A stretch of DNA of 26,600 bases from Gammaproteobacteria bacterium. Its GTDB lineage: Bacteria > Pseudomonadota > Gammaproteobacteria > S012-40. The stretch lies in assembly GCA_029879945.1 (NCBI GenBank), contig JAOUPJ010000011.1:1-26600 (forward strand). Direction: 5' to 3'. Both the position numbers and the translations under genes were made by a program. How positions within the stretch are numbered: position 1 is the first letter of the stretch; the number at the start of each line of letters is the position of its first letter. The notes beneath the pieces are model-generated. The model was not told where the DNA came from, made no database searches, and saw only the letters and a list, made by a program, of their open reading frames with translations. Positions 1 through 5,876 of this stretch are shown here, piece after piece.

Positions 1-283
1 CCGATTTTCTTGATGTATCGTTGTATTGAATATTTTTCGGCTTTCTACTTTCACGAAACATCACCAAAGGAATACAACAACCGTAAAAAACAAGGAGGTA
101 GACATACCAAACGATGGCAAGTGATTGGTCGACATGGTCCCACATCAGAATAATCAGTAGCGTTCCCGCGATAATTCCCACCGGCGGCAGCGTTTTGAAT
201 TGCACATATAGCTGCGCAATTTGCTCTCGAAGCACACTTTCTCTGATGGCAGCATTCGAAATGTTTTCTATTTTAAACGTCAT
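1..283 (-). CDS. N-terminal part of a predicted membrane sensor protein (runs off left edge)
   Basis: Reading leftwards from the ATG at 283, the frame stays open for 94 codons to the window edge, and an in-frame TGA lies six codons upstream of that ATG. The residues look like real protein: an amphipathic start (about 1-30, with REQIAQLYVQF), then two strongly hydrophobic segments at about 35-49 and 54-76 separated by the short loop DHVDQ, then a basic stretch (RESRKPK) suggesting return to the cytoplasm. A short helix followed by paired membrane segments resembles the N-termini of many histidine kinases and GGDEF/EAL proteins, but no catalytic domain lies inside the window. The function is therefore inference only. 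No strong ribosome-binding site is visible. Confidence 0.68.
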   Translation of the reverse strand, partial: MTFKIENISNAAIRESVLREQIAQLYVQFKTLPPVGIIAGTLLIILMWDHVDQSLAIVWYVYLLVFYGCCIPLVMFRESRKPKNIQYNDTSRKS

Positions 284-638
284 CCAGTCTGTTCTACTTC
301 ATGTATTGCCTACCAAAACAAGCCCCTGTTACTGAACCACTCCCCTTACAAGACAGGCCCAAACAGAAACCACTTAACTTTACTAATCAATAGTTTAAAA
401 ATACAACCCCAAACAAACAATCGACTTTTATCGGCTTTTTTGCCTAAGGGGTTATTGCTCCGCATCCACAACATCTGTCTCGACCGTAGGACCAGAAACC
501 TATAGAGACCATTCCTGCTTAGGCTGTGTTCCTCTATGAAAGCCAAAAAGAAGTACATTTACATCGCCAAAAGAAATTCAATCAGTTTTTCTTGTGTGGA
601 CCTCCCTTAATCATTACTATGAACCCTGATCAATATAT
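284..638. other. Intergenic region without a convincing gene
   Basis: This stretch separates the divergent left-edge membrane gene from the phospholipase-like gene. Short open frames exist on both strands (for example 346-558 minus, 70 codons), but they lack ribosome-binding sites and recognisable domains and look like chance. It probably holds promoters for both flanking genes. The only one I can point to is a weak candidate for the rightward gene: TTGTGT at 592-597, a 17-base spacer, and TACTAT at 615-620. Confidence 0.5.
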
Positions 639-1094
639 ATGACGACTCTATTCGAAATGATACTCCTGCGCTTTACAATTATAATGCTTACATTCCATAC
701 CGTGGCATTTTGCGGAGAGCTCAAACCCTTCACCACGGATGGATGCAGTGCTTTTCCAGATGGGACCAATAAACATCGATCGCTTTGGATCAACTGTTGT
801 ATTCGACACGATCTTGCCTACTGGAAAGGAGGCACAAGGGCGGAGCGTTTGCGCGCCGATCAGGCATTGGAGGCATGCGTGGCCAAAGTAGGAGAACCTG
901 AGATCGCGAAAATCATGCTTGCAGGTGTACGGGTGGGTGGCTCACCCTATTTCCCCACAAGCTATCGATGGGGTTATGGCTGGCCCTTTGCCAGAGGTTA
1001 TCAAACCCTAAGCGACGAAGATATGGTCGAGGTAAAACAACAAATGAACCAATTCAGGTTCTTGATCGAGAACATATCAAGAGAGCTTCAGTAA
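639..1094 (+). CDS. Exported phospholipase A2-like protein
   Basis: The 151-residue protein opens with a hydrophobic signal segment (about 7-24). The core carries DGCSAFPDG (34-42) and then CCIRHDLAYWKGG (53-65). The CCxxHDxAYW block is the phospholipase A2 superfamily signature, in which His57-Asp58 would form the catalytic dyad and Cys35, 53, 54 and 80 could form disulfides. A conserved-looking tail rich in aromatics and glycine (GGSPYFPTSYRWGYGWPF, 100-117) follows. A second ATG at 657 (residue 7) would give a more typical signal peptide; neither start has a clear ribosome-binding site. Expected location is periplasmic or secreted. I see no classical calcium-loop glycine motif before the dyad, so lipase activity is inferred, not shown. 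The gene is monocistronic and converges on the small gene at 1213. Confidence 0.82.
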   Translation: MTTLFEMILLRFTIIMLTFHTVAFCGELKPFTTDGCSAFPDGTNKHRSLWINCCIRHDLAYWKGGTRAERLRADQALEACVAKVGEPEIAKIMLAGVRVGGSPYFPTSYRWGYGWPFARGYQTLSDEDMVEVKQQMNQFRFLIENISRELQ

Positions 1095-1127
1095 GCCTTC
1101 AAACCGGCTTCGAATCGGATACAGCAT

Positions 1128-1207
1128 ACCCTGACTGAACAGGGTCACATATGCTATTTTGGGGCGAGATTATGTAGAACATTCGTGTAATAGGTGCTTT
1201 TCTACAT
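1128..1207. terminator. Two hairpins between convergent genes
   Basis: The gap between the convergent stops at 1094 and 1213 holds two inverted repeats: ACCCTG/CAGGGT (1128-1133 and 1140-1145, loop of 6) and a perfect 8-base pair ATGTAGAA/TTCTACAT (1172-1179 and 1200-1207, spacer 20). Neither has a clean T-tract, so termination is plausible from position but unproven. Confidence 0.35.
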
Positions 1208-1212
1208 CTAAT

Positions 1213-1398
1213 TTATTTTCCACGCGCAGAATCAACCATCAAACCATTTCCCACACCCATTGAATGGTGCTTAGACATTCCACCAGAAGCGCCCTTTTTA
1301 GACACCGCAGTAAAATTCTGATTTTCCGCATAGTCATAGCTTGCCCATCCGGCAAACCCAACGACCACTACAATAACGACATATACGATATACTTCAT
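1213..1398 (-). CDS. Small membrane-anchored protein, paralogue A (unknown function)
   Basis: A 61-residue protein with an excellent ribosome-binding site: AGGAG seven bases before the ATG. Residues 3-19 form one hydrophobic helix, which may be a membrane anchor or an uncleaved signal. After it come WASYDYAEN, a Lys/Gly/Ser linker (SKKGASGG) and a short conserved C-terminus with KHHSMGVGN and MVDSARGK. The gene at 1612-1806 encodes the same pattern, so this is a duplicated family and not a random frame. I do not recognise the family. The tail after the helix is small, basic and histidine-containing. A hairpin (CCCTT/AAGGG, 1412-1416 and 1422-1426) sits directly before the ribosome-binding site. 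Confidence 0.8.
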   Translation of the reverse strand: MKYIVYVVIVVVVGFAGWASYDYAENQNFTAVSKKGASGGMSKHHSMGVGNGLMVDSARGK

Positions 1399-1500
1399 TC
1401 TGAAACTCCTACCCTTAAAATAAGGGCTAATAGTTTAGACACCTTAGTAACTTGTACGGTTCTTCGAGCAAGGCTTTAAAGGTCTATCTTTGCCCTAAAG

Positions 1501-1516
1501 TGCTACACAGGTCACA
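1501..1516 (-). promoter_or_regulatory. Degenerate CRP-like operator upstream of paralogue A
   Basis: Read on the gene strand, this is TGTGA-N6-TAGCA: one perfect half-site and one half matching three of five positions. Its near edge is 103 bases from the paralogue A start. The perfect site for paralogue B is 102 bases from its start, and that matched position is the main reason to list it. Confidence 0.35.
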
Positions 1517-1611
1517 GATTTAACAATTTTCACTAATCAGATTGGAACTGAAAAACGGGCTTTTTCTTGATATGAGGACGGGCGAAGAAAAGTAATGCTA
1601 ACGATTGAACG

Positions 1612-1806
1612 CTACTGATTTTTCTTTCCCCCTCGTGCCGCGTCTACAAACCAGCTATTTCCAACACCCAAAGCATGATGCTTAGGAACGCTATAACTTC
1701 GCTTTTTTGACATGTGCATGGTAGGACCATTTACCGCATAGTCATACGTCGCCCAAGCAGTGAAACTCAAGGTAGAAACAATCACCCCGTAACTGATAAA
1801 TTTCAT
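1612..1806 (-). CDS. Small membrane-anchored protein, paralogue B (unknown function)
   Basis: A 64-residue protein. I chose the ATG at 1806, which has GGAG eight bases upstream. An in-frame ATG at 1815 would sit only two bases from the same GGAG. Aligned with paralogue A it shares MK[YF]IxYxVIV, F[AT]xWA[ST]YDYAxN, SKK, KHH[SA][ML]GVGN and VD[SA]ARG; the middle (PTMHMSKKRSYSVP) diverges. The N-terminal hydrophobic helix (about 4-19) again suggests a membrane anchor or signal. Both genes point left and are about 210 bases apart with separate leaders, so they are probably transcribed separately after tandem duplication. No enzyme motif or metal-binding cysteines are visible. The role is unknown. 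Confidence 0.8.
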   Translation of the reverse strand: MKFISYGVIVSTLSFTAWATYDYAVNGPTMHMSKKRSYSVPKHHALGVGNSWFVDAARGGKKNQ

Positions 1807-1907
1807 CACATACACTCCAAATCCAATTCGATTCTAATATTTTGTTATTTCTATTTAAAATGGCGGGTGCTTACTCAGTTAACTGGATAGTCCATATACA
1901 AAAAAAG

Positions 1908-1923
1908 TGTGACTCAGTTCACA
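1908..1923. promoter_or_regulatory. Perfect CRP/Vfr-type palindrome
   Basis: TGTGA-N6-TCACA with no mismatch in either half-site, flanked by A and T runs as in strong CRP sites. It lies 102 bases upstream of paralogue B and 58 bases beyond the stop of the methyltransferase gene. The same symmetry with its A/T flanks could also fold as an AT-rich terminator hairpin for the clpB transcript, so it may do one or both jobs. Confidence 0.62.
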
Positions 1924-1980
1924 TTTTTTCGTATCACAGCACAAATACGCTAGACATCAGCACATTGGGACGCTCTCTGA

Positions 1981-2433
1981 CTAGATCCAGCGCCTAACAT
2001 CTTGTTTATAGCGCTCGAAACTATCACCAAAAATCCGTTCCAAGGCACGTTCTTCGGGAAGAATCTGATAGCGGTTCATGTAGAAGACAAAAAGAAGAGA
2101 ACCGGCCAACGCTAGGTAATTCGTGAGATAGACGCCCCAGGCAAGTAAAATGAGGTAGAAACCCAGATACATCGGGTTTCGAGTGAAGCGATAGATTCCA
2201 CTATTGACCAGACTACTCACACCATCTGTTTTGAGTGGATTCATTGTCGTTTTCGCGATGCGAAAGGCATATACACCACACCCAGCAACAAACACCGCAA
2301 GTGCCGCCAGAATCATCGATATTTGAAATGAATAGGCCGCCGGAAAACTCGATTGGGGCATTACATTCGCAATACCCCACATCATCAAGGCACAGAGAAG
2401 AGTAAGAAGCAAGGGCGGAATTTTTTGCTCCAA
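1981..2433 (-). CDS. Isoprenylcysteine carboxyl methyltransferase-like membrane methyltransferase
   Basis: Integral membrane protein of about 150 residues with roughly four hydrophobic helices. The C-terminal half carries the family signature: SGIYRFTRNPMYLGF, then a membrane helix, then LPEERALERIFGDSFERYK, which is the SAM-binding part of the ICMT/PEMT superfamily. No ATG opens the gene. I chose TTG at 2433, giving MEQKIPPLLL, because GAGG lies seven bases upstream and relatives begin with a KIPP motif. TTG at 2448 is open too but has no ribosome-binding site. The gene starts just after the clpB stop at 2451, so it is very likely co-transcribed and perhaps translationally coupled. Bacterial substrates of this family are mostly unknown; true prenyl-cysteine substrates are not expected. 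Confidence 0.88.
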   Translation of the reverse strand: MEQKIPPLLLTLLCALMMWGIANVMPQSSFPAAYSFQISMILAALAVFVAGCGVYAFRIAKTTMNPLKTDGVSSLVNSGIYRFTRNPMYLGFYLILLAWGVYLTNYLALAGSLLFVFYMNRYQILPEERALERIFGDSFERYKQDVRRWI

Positions 2434-2450
2434 AACGGGGCCTCGCAAGT

Positions 2451-5024
2451 TTATTTACTAAAGGTCAAACCATCACCTGCTCTTTCTACAACGATCGTAT
2501 CTCCTGGTAAAAATTTTCCAGACAGGATTTCCTGTGCCAACGGATTTTCTATCTCAATTTGAATAGCGCGCTTTAAGGGACGGGCGCCATATACCGGGTC
2601 GTAACCTGTCTGTGACAGAAAAGCCAATGCATCATTAGATAACTTGAGATCCATTTCTCTATCAGCCAAACGCTTACGCAGATAGTTGATCTGAATATTG
2701 GCTATTGTAGAAATCTGATCTTGTCCCAATGGATGGAACACCACCACATCATCGACCCGGTTAATAAATTCAGGGCGAAAATGTTTACTCACCACGTCCA
2801 TCACGGCGGCCTTCATCTGATCATAACGTTCTTCCCCGGCCAGTTCCTGAATAATTTGAGAACCCAGATTGGAGGTCATCACGATAACTGTATTCTTGAA
2901 GTCTACGGTACGACCTTGTCCATCAGTCAAACGACCATCGTCTAAGACCTGTAAGAGCACGTTAAATACATCTGGATGGGCCTTCTCTACCTCATCAAGC
3001 AGAATGACAGAATAGGGTTTTCGACGTACGGCCTCAGTAAGATATCCACCCTCTTCGTAGCCCACATAACCAGGCGGGGCCCCAATGAGACGAGCGACCG
3101 AGTGTTTTTCCATAAACTCGGACATATCGATACGCACCATGGCCTCTTCCGTATCAAATAGAAATGAAGCAAGGGCCTTGGTCAATTCTGTTTTACCCAC
3201 CCCTGTAGGGCCCAGGAAGAGAAACGAACCATTGGGGCGATTGGGATCGGAGAGTCCGGCGCGGGAACGCCTAATGGCATTGGATACGGCTTTTACCGCC
3301 TCAGCCTGACCCACAACACGCTTGACCAACTCGTCCTCCATGCGCAAGAGCTTGTCTCGTTCACCTTCCAGCATTTTGCTCACAGGGATACCAGTAGAAC
3401 GAGATACCACCTCGGCGATCTCTTCTTCCGTTACTTTATTCCGTAACAGAGTAGTCTCTTTGGTTTCCGCTTCCGCGGCCCTTGCCAATTGACCTTCCAA
3501 TTCCGGAATGCGCCCGTACTGTAATTCAGACATACGGGTTAGATCACCCGCGCGTCGCGCTGTTTCCAGTTCCTGTTTGACACGCTCCAGTTCCTCTTTC
3601 ACGTGTTGCGAACCCTGCAGCGCAGCCTTCTCTGCTTTCCATACCTCTTCCAGATCGGCGTAGTCTCTTTCCAGGCGACTGATTTGCGATTCCAGATCGT
3701 CCAGGCGTTTTTTCGAAGCGGCGTCGGTCTCTTTTTTCAAGGCCTCACGTTCGATCTTCAATTGAATAAGACGCCTGTCCAGTTTATCCATATCTTCCGG
3801 TTTGGAATCGATTTCCATGCGGATTCGGCTCGCTGCCTCGTCGACCAGGTCGATGGCCTTATCAGGCAATTTTCGGTCGGTGATATAACGATGGGAAAGT
3901 GTCGCTGCGGCTACGATGGCAGGATCTGTTACGTCCACCCCGTGATGGACCTCATATTTTTCTTTTAAGCCACGCAAAATAGCTATCGTGTCTTCTACAC
4001 TGGGCTCGTCCACCAACACCTTTTGAAAACGTCTTTCCAGCGCCGCGTCTTTTTCAATGTATTGGCGATACTCGTCCAACGTTGTGGCACCCACACAATG
4101 AAGCTCACCGCGCGCCAAGGCAGGTTTCAACATATTTCCCGCGTCCATGGCACCATCTGCTTTGCCTGCGCCGACCATGGTGTGTAATTCATCGATGAAA
4201 AGTATGATCTGGCCTTCTTGTTTGGCCAAGTCCTTTAACACGCCTTTTAAACGTTCCTCGAATTCACCGCGAAATTTTGCGCCCGCAATAAGCGCTCCCA
4301 TATCCAGAGAGAGCAACTTTTTGTTTTTCAACCCTTCTGGCACTTCACCATTGATAATACGCTGTGCCAGTCCTTCCACAATGGCCGTTTTACCCACACC
4401 GGGCTCGCCGATTAGCACAGGATTATTTTTTGTGCGTCGCTGCAAGACTTGTATGGTGCGACGAATCTCGTCATCACGCCCTATCACCGGGTCCAGCTTC
4501 CCCTGTAACGCACGCTCGGTCAGGTCTATCGTAAATTTTTCCAAGGATTGGCGTTGATCTTCTGCTTCGGGGTTATCCACGTTCTGCCCTCCCCGGACTT
4601 TTTCTATGGCCTGTTCCACAGCACCCTTCACAGCACCACTATCGCGTAGAATATTTCCCAAAACACCCTTGTCTTCGAGGGCGGCGAGTATAAAAAGCTC
4701 ACTGGAGATAAAGGCGTCGTTTCTTTTTTGGGCATATTTGTCGGTGAGATTCAGCAGCCGACCCAGATCCTGTGAAACATGGACATCACCACCCGAACCG
4801 GATACGGTGGGGAGGCGATCCAGCGATTCGGCCAATTTTGATCGGAGAGTGCGCATATTCACGCCAGACTGATTCAGGAGATGGGGGACAGATCCCCCCT
4901 GTTGATCCAACAAAGCGCTCATTAAATGCACAGGTTCAATGAATTGATGGTCTCGTCCCAGGGCTATGCTCTGCGCATCCGCCAGCGCCATCTGAAATTT
5001 GCTGGTCAACTTGTCCATTCTCAT
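2451..5024 (-). CDS. clpB: ClpB protein disaggregase (Hsp100)
   Basis: An 857-residue hexameric AAA+ ATPase that, with DnaK, pulls polypeptides out of aggregates in the cytoplasm. Visible in order: Clp N-domain (1-145), first AAA+ module with Walker A GEPGVGKT and Walker B ILFIDE, coiled-coil middle domain (about 405-525), second AAA+ module with GPTGVGKT and VILLDE, pore motif PPGYVGYEEGG and C-terminal KRAIQ sensor-2 region. The start at 5024 is chosen because it gives exactly the E. coli length, begins MRMDKLTSKFQ and has GGGGA eight bases upstream; the frame extends to 5087 but that part overlaps the heat-shock promoter. One oddity: the usual RWTGIPV in the linker to the second module reads RSTGIPV, replacing the Trp equivalent to E. 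coli W543. Confidence 0.98.
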   Translation of the reverse strand: MRMDKLTSKFQMALADAQSIALGRDHQFIEPVHLMSALLDQQGGSVPHLLNQSGVNMRTLRSKLAESLDRLPTVSGSGGDVHVSQDLGRLLNLTDKYAQKRNDAFISSELFILAALEDKGVLGNILRDSGAVKGAVEQAIEKVRGGQNVDNPEAEDQRQSLEKFTIDLTERALQGKLDPVIGRDDEIRRTIQVLQRRTKNNPVLIGEPGVGKTAIVEGLAQRIINGEVPEGLKNKKLLSLDMGALIAGAKFRGEFEERLKGVLKDLAKQEGQIILFIDELHTMVGAGKADGAMDAGNMLKPALARGELHCVGATTLDEYRQYIEKDAALERRFQKVLVDEPSVEDTIAILRGLKEKYEVHHGVDVTDPAIVAAATLSHRYITDRKLPDKAIDLVDEAASRIRMEIDSKPEDMDKLDRRLIQLKIEREALKKETDAASKKRLDDLESQISRLERDYADLEEVWKAEKAALQGSQHVKEELERVKQELETARRAGDLTRMSELQYGRIPELEGQLARAAEAETKETTLLRNKVTEEEIAEVVSRSTGIPVSKMLEGERDKLLRMEDELVKRVVGQAEAVKAVSNAIRRSRAGLSDPNRPNGSFLFLGPTGVGKTELTKALASFLFDTEEAMVRIDMSEFMEKHSVARLIGAPPGYVGYEEGGYLTEAVRRKPYSVILLDEVEKAHPDVFNVLLQVLDDGRLTDGQGRTVDFKNTVIVMTSNLGSQIIQELAGEERYDQMKAAVMDVVSKHFRPEFINRVDDVVVFHPLGQDQISTIANIQINYLRKRLADREMDLKLSNDALAFLSQTGYDPVYGARPLKRAIQIEIENPLAQEILSGKFLPGDTIVVERAGDGLTFSK

Positions 5025-5061
5025 GTTTAAATTCCCCGATAAATCAAATCTTAGCCCTAAA

Positions 5062-5088
5062 ATGGGGGACAAAGCCGGACTTTTCAAG
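5062..5088 (-). promoter_or_regulatory. Sigma-32 heat-shock promoter of clpB
   Basis: On the minus strand, CTTGAAA (5088-5082), a 14-base spacer and CCCCAT (5067-5062) continuing into TTTA match the RpoH consensus in both boxes. The predicted start of transcription is near 5054, about 30 bases before the clpB ATG. The attached methyltransferase gene should share this control. Confidence 0.88.
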
Positions 5089-5183
5089 CGGCTATGATAG
5101 TCCTCAAGTTGAGCCTTAAAATGGCCGATTAGCTATTGAATTCATTTACTTTATAAGTAGTTCCTTAGAACGAGGCTAAAACC

Positions 5184-5843
5184 ATGCGTCTACTCATTGT
5201 TGAAGATGATCCACTACTCGGTGAAGGTATACAAGCAGGACTTTCTCAGGAAGGTTACGCGGTAGACTGGGTAGAAGATGGCGAAGCAGCAGACACGGCC
5301 CTGATCACCAATGAATATGAGCTCATGGTTTTGGATCTGGGATTGCCAAAAAAGTCCGGTCTTGAGGTTTTGAAAAATCTCCGTCTCAAAGAAAATGATC
5401 TACCGGTGATAATTTTGACTGCGCGCGACACCGTTGAAGATCGCGTCGCGGGCCTAGACAGCGGTGCGGATGACTACCTGACCAAGCCTTTTGAGTTGGG
5501 GGAACTTTCAGCACGGATAAGGGCTCTACTAAGACGACGCGGTGGCCGCTCTTCGCCGGTAATCAGTCACGGTAATCTGACACTAGACCCCGCCTCTCAT
5601 ACTGTCACCCAGGACGGAAAAACCGTTGACATTTCACCTCGGGAGTTTACTATTCTGCAACTTCTGCTGGAGAATAGAGGTAAAGTGATGTCACGCAGTC
5701 GTTTGGAAGAAGGTTTATACGCCTGGAACGATGAGGTGGAATCTAATACAGTGGAAGTTCATATTCACCATTTACGCAAAAAACTGGGTGCGGAGTTGAT
5801 ACGCACAATTCGCGGTGTAGGATATATAGTAGACAAGACTTAA
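5184..5843 (+). CDS. OmpR-family response regulator, QseB/PmrA type
   Basis: A 219-residue two-domain regulator. The receiver domain (1-115) shows the acidic pair Asp8-Asp9, phosphoacceptor Asp51 in VLDLGLPKKSG, Thr79 and Lys101 in LTKPFE. The C-terminal winged helix (about 125-217) has SPREFTILQLL, the recognition helix region SNTVEVHIHHLRKKL and the terminal RGVGYI hairpin. A GAGG element eight bases before the ATG supports the start. It is transcribed away from clpB across a 159-base shared intergenic region and is followed 33 bases later by its presumed kinase. The QseB/PmrA subgroup is assigned by overall sequence character. The stimulus and targets cannot be read from the sequence. Confidence 0.95.
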   Translation: MRLLIVEDDPLLGEGIQAGLSQEGYAVDWVEDGEAADTALITNEYELMVLDLGLPKKSGLEVLKNLRLKENDLPVIILTARDTVEDRVAGLDSGADDYLTKPFELGELSARIRALLRRRGGRSSPVISHGNLTLDPASHTVTQDGKTVDISPREFTILQLLLENRGKVMSRSRLEEGLYAWNDEVESNTVEVHIHHLRKKLGAELIRTIRGVGYIVDKT

Positions 5844-5876
5844 TTTACGCCGATCACAGGTTAAAGCGCATCCATC

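Noticed and set aside
114..505. Overlapping plus-strand frames opposite the left-edge gene
   Set aside because: They are partly antisense to a minus-strand frame with clear membrane-protein character and run on into noncoding sequence; no initiation signals.
346..558. 70-codon open frame on the minus strand
   Set aside because: No ribosome-binding site, no recognisable motif and an erratic composition rich in Trp, Leu and Arg; more likely chance in an intergenic stretch.
1548..1570. GAAAAA/TTTTTC repeat as a terminator for paralogue B
   Set aside because: The stem has only one G-C pair, so it would not form a stable terminator hairpin.
3603..4872. Several plus-strand frames of 88-136 codons inside clpB
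   Set aside because: All are antisense to conserved ClpB domains and have no initiation signals.
5025..5087. N-terminal extension of ClpB
   Set aside because: It overlaps the sigma-32 promoter and is absent from the E. coli protein, which aligns from MRMDKL-type residues at 5024.
5103..5113. CTCAAGTTGAG near-palindrome between clpB and the response regulator
   Set aside because: Short and isolated; it does not fit the direct-repeat layout of PmrA/QseB boxes, so it is not called as an operator.
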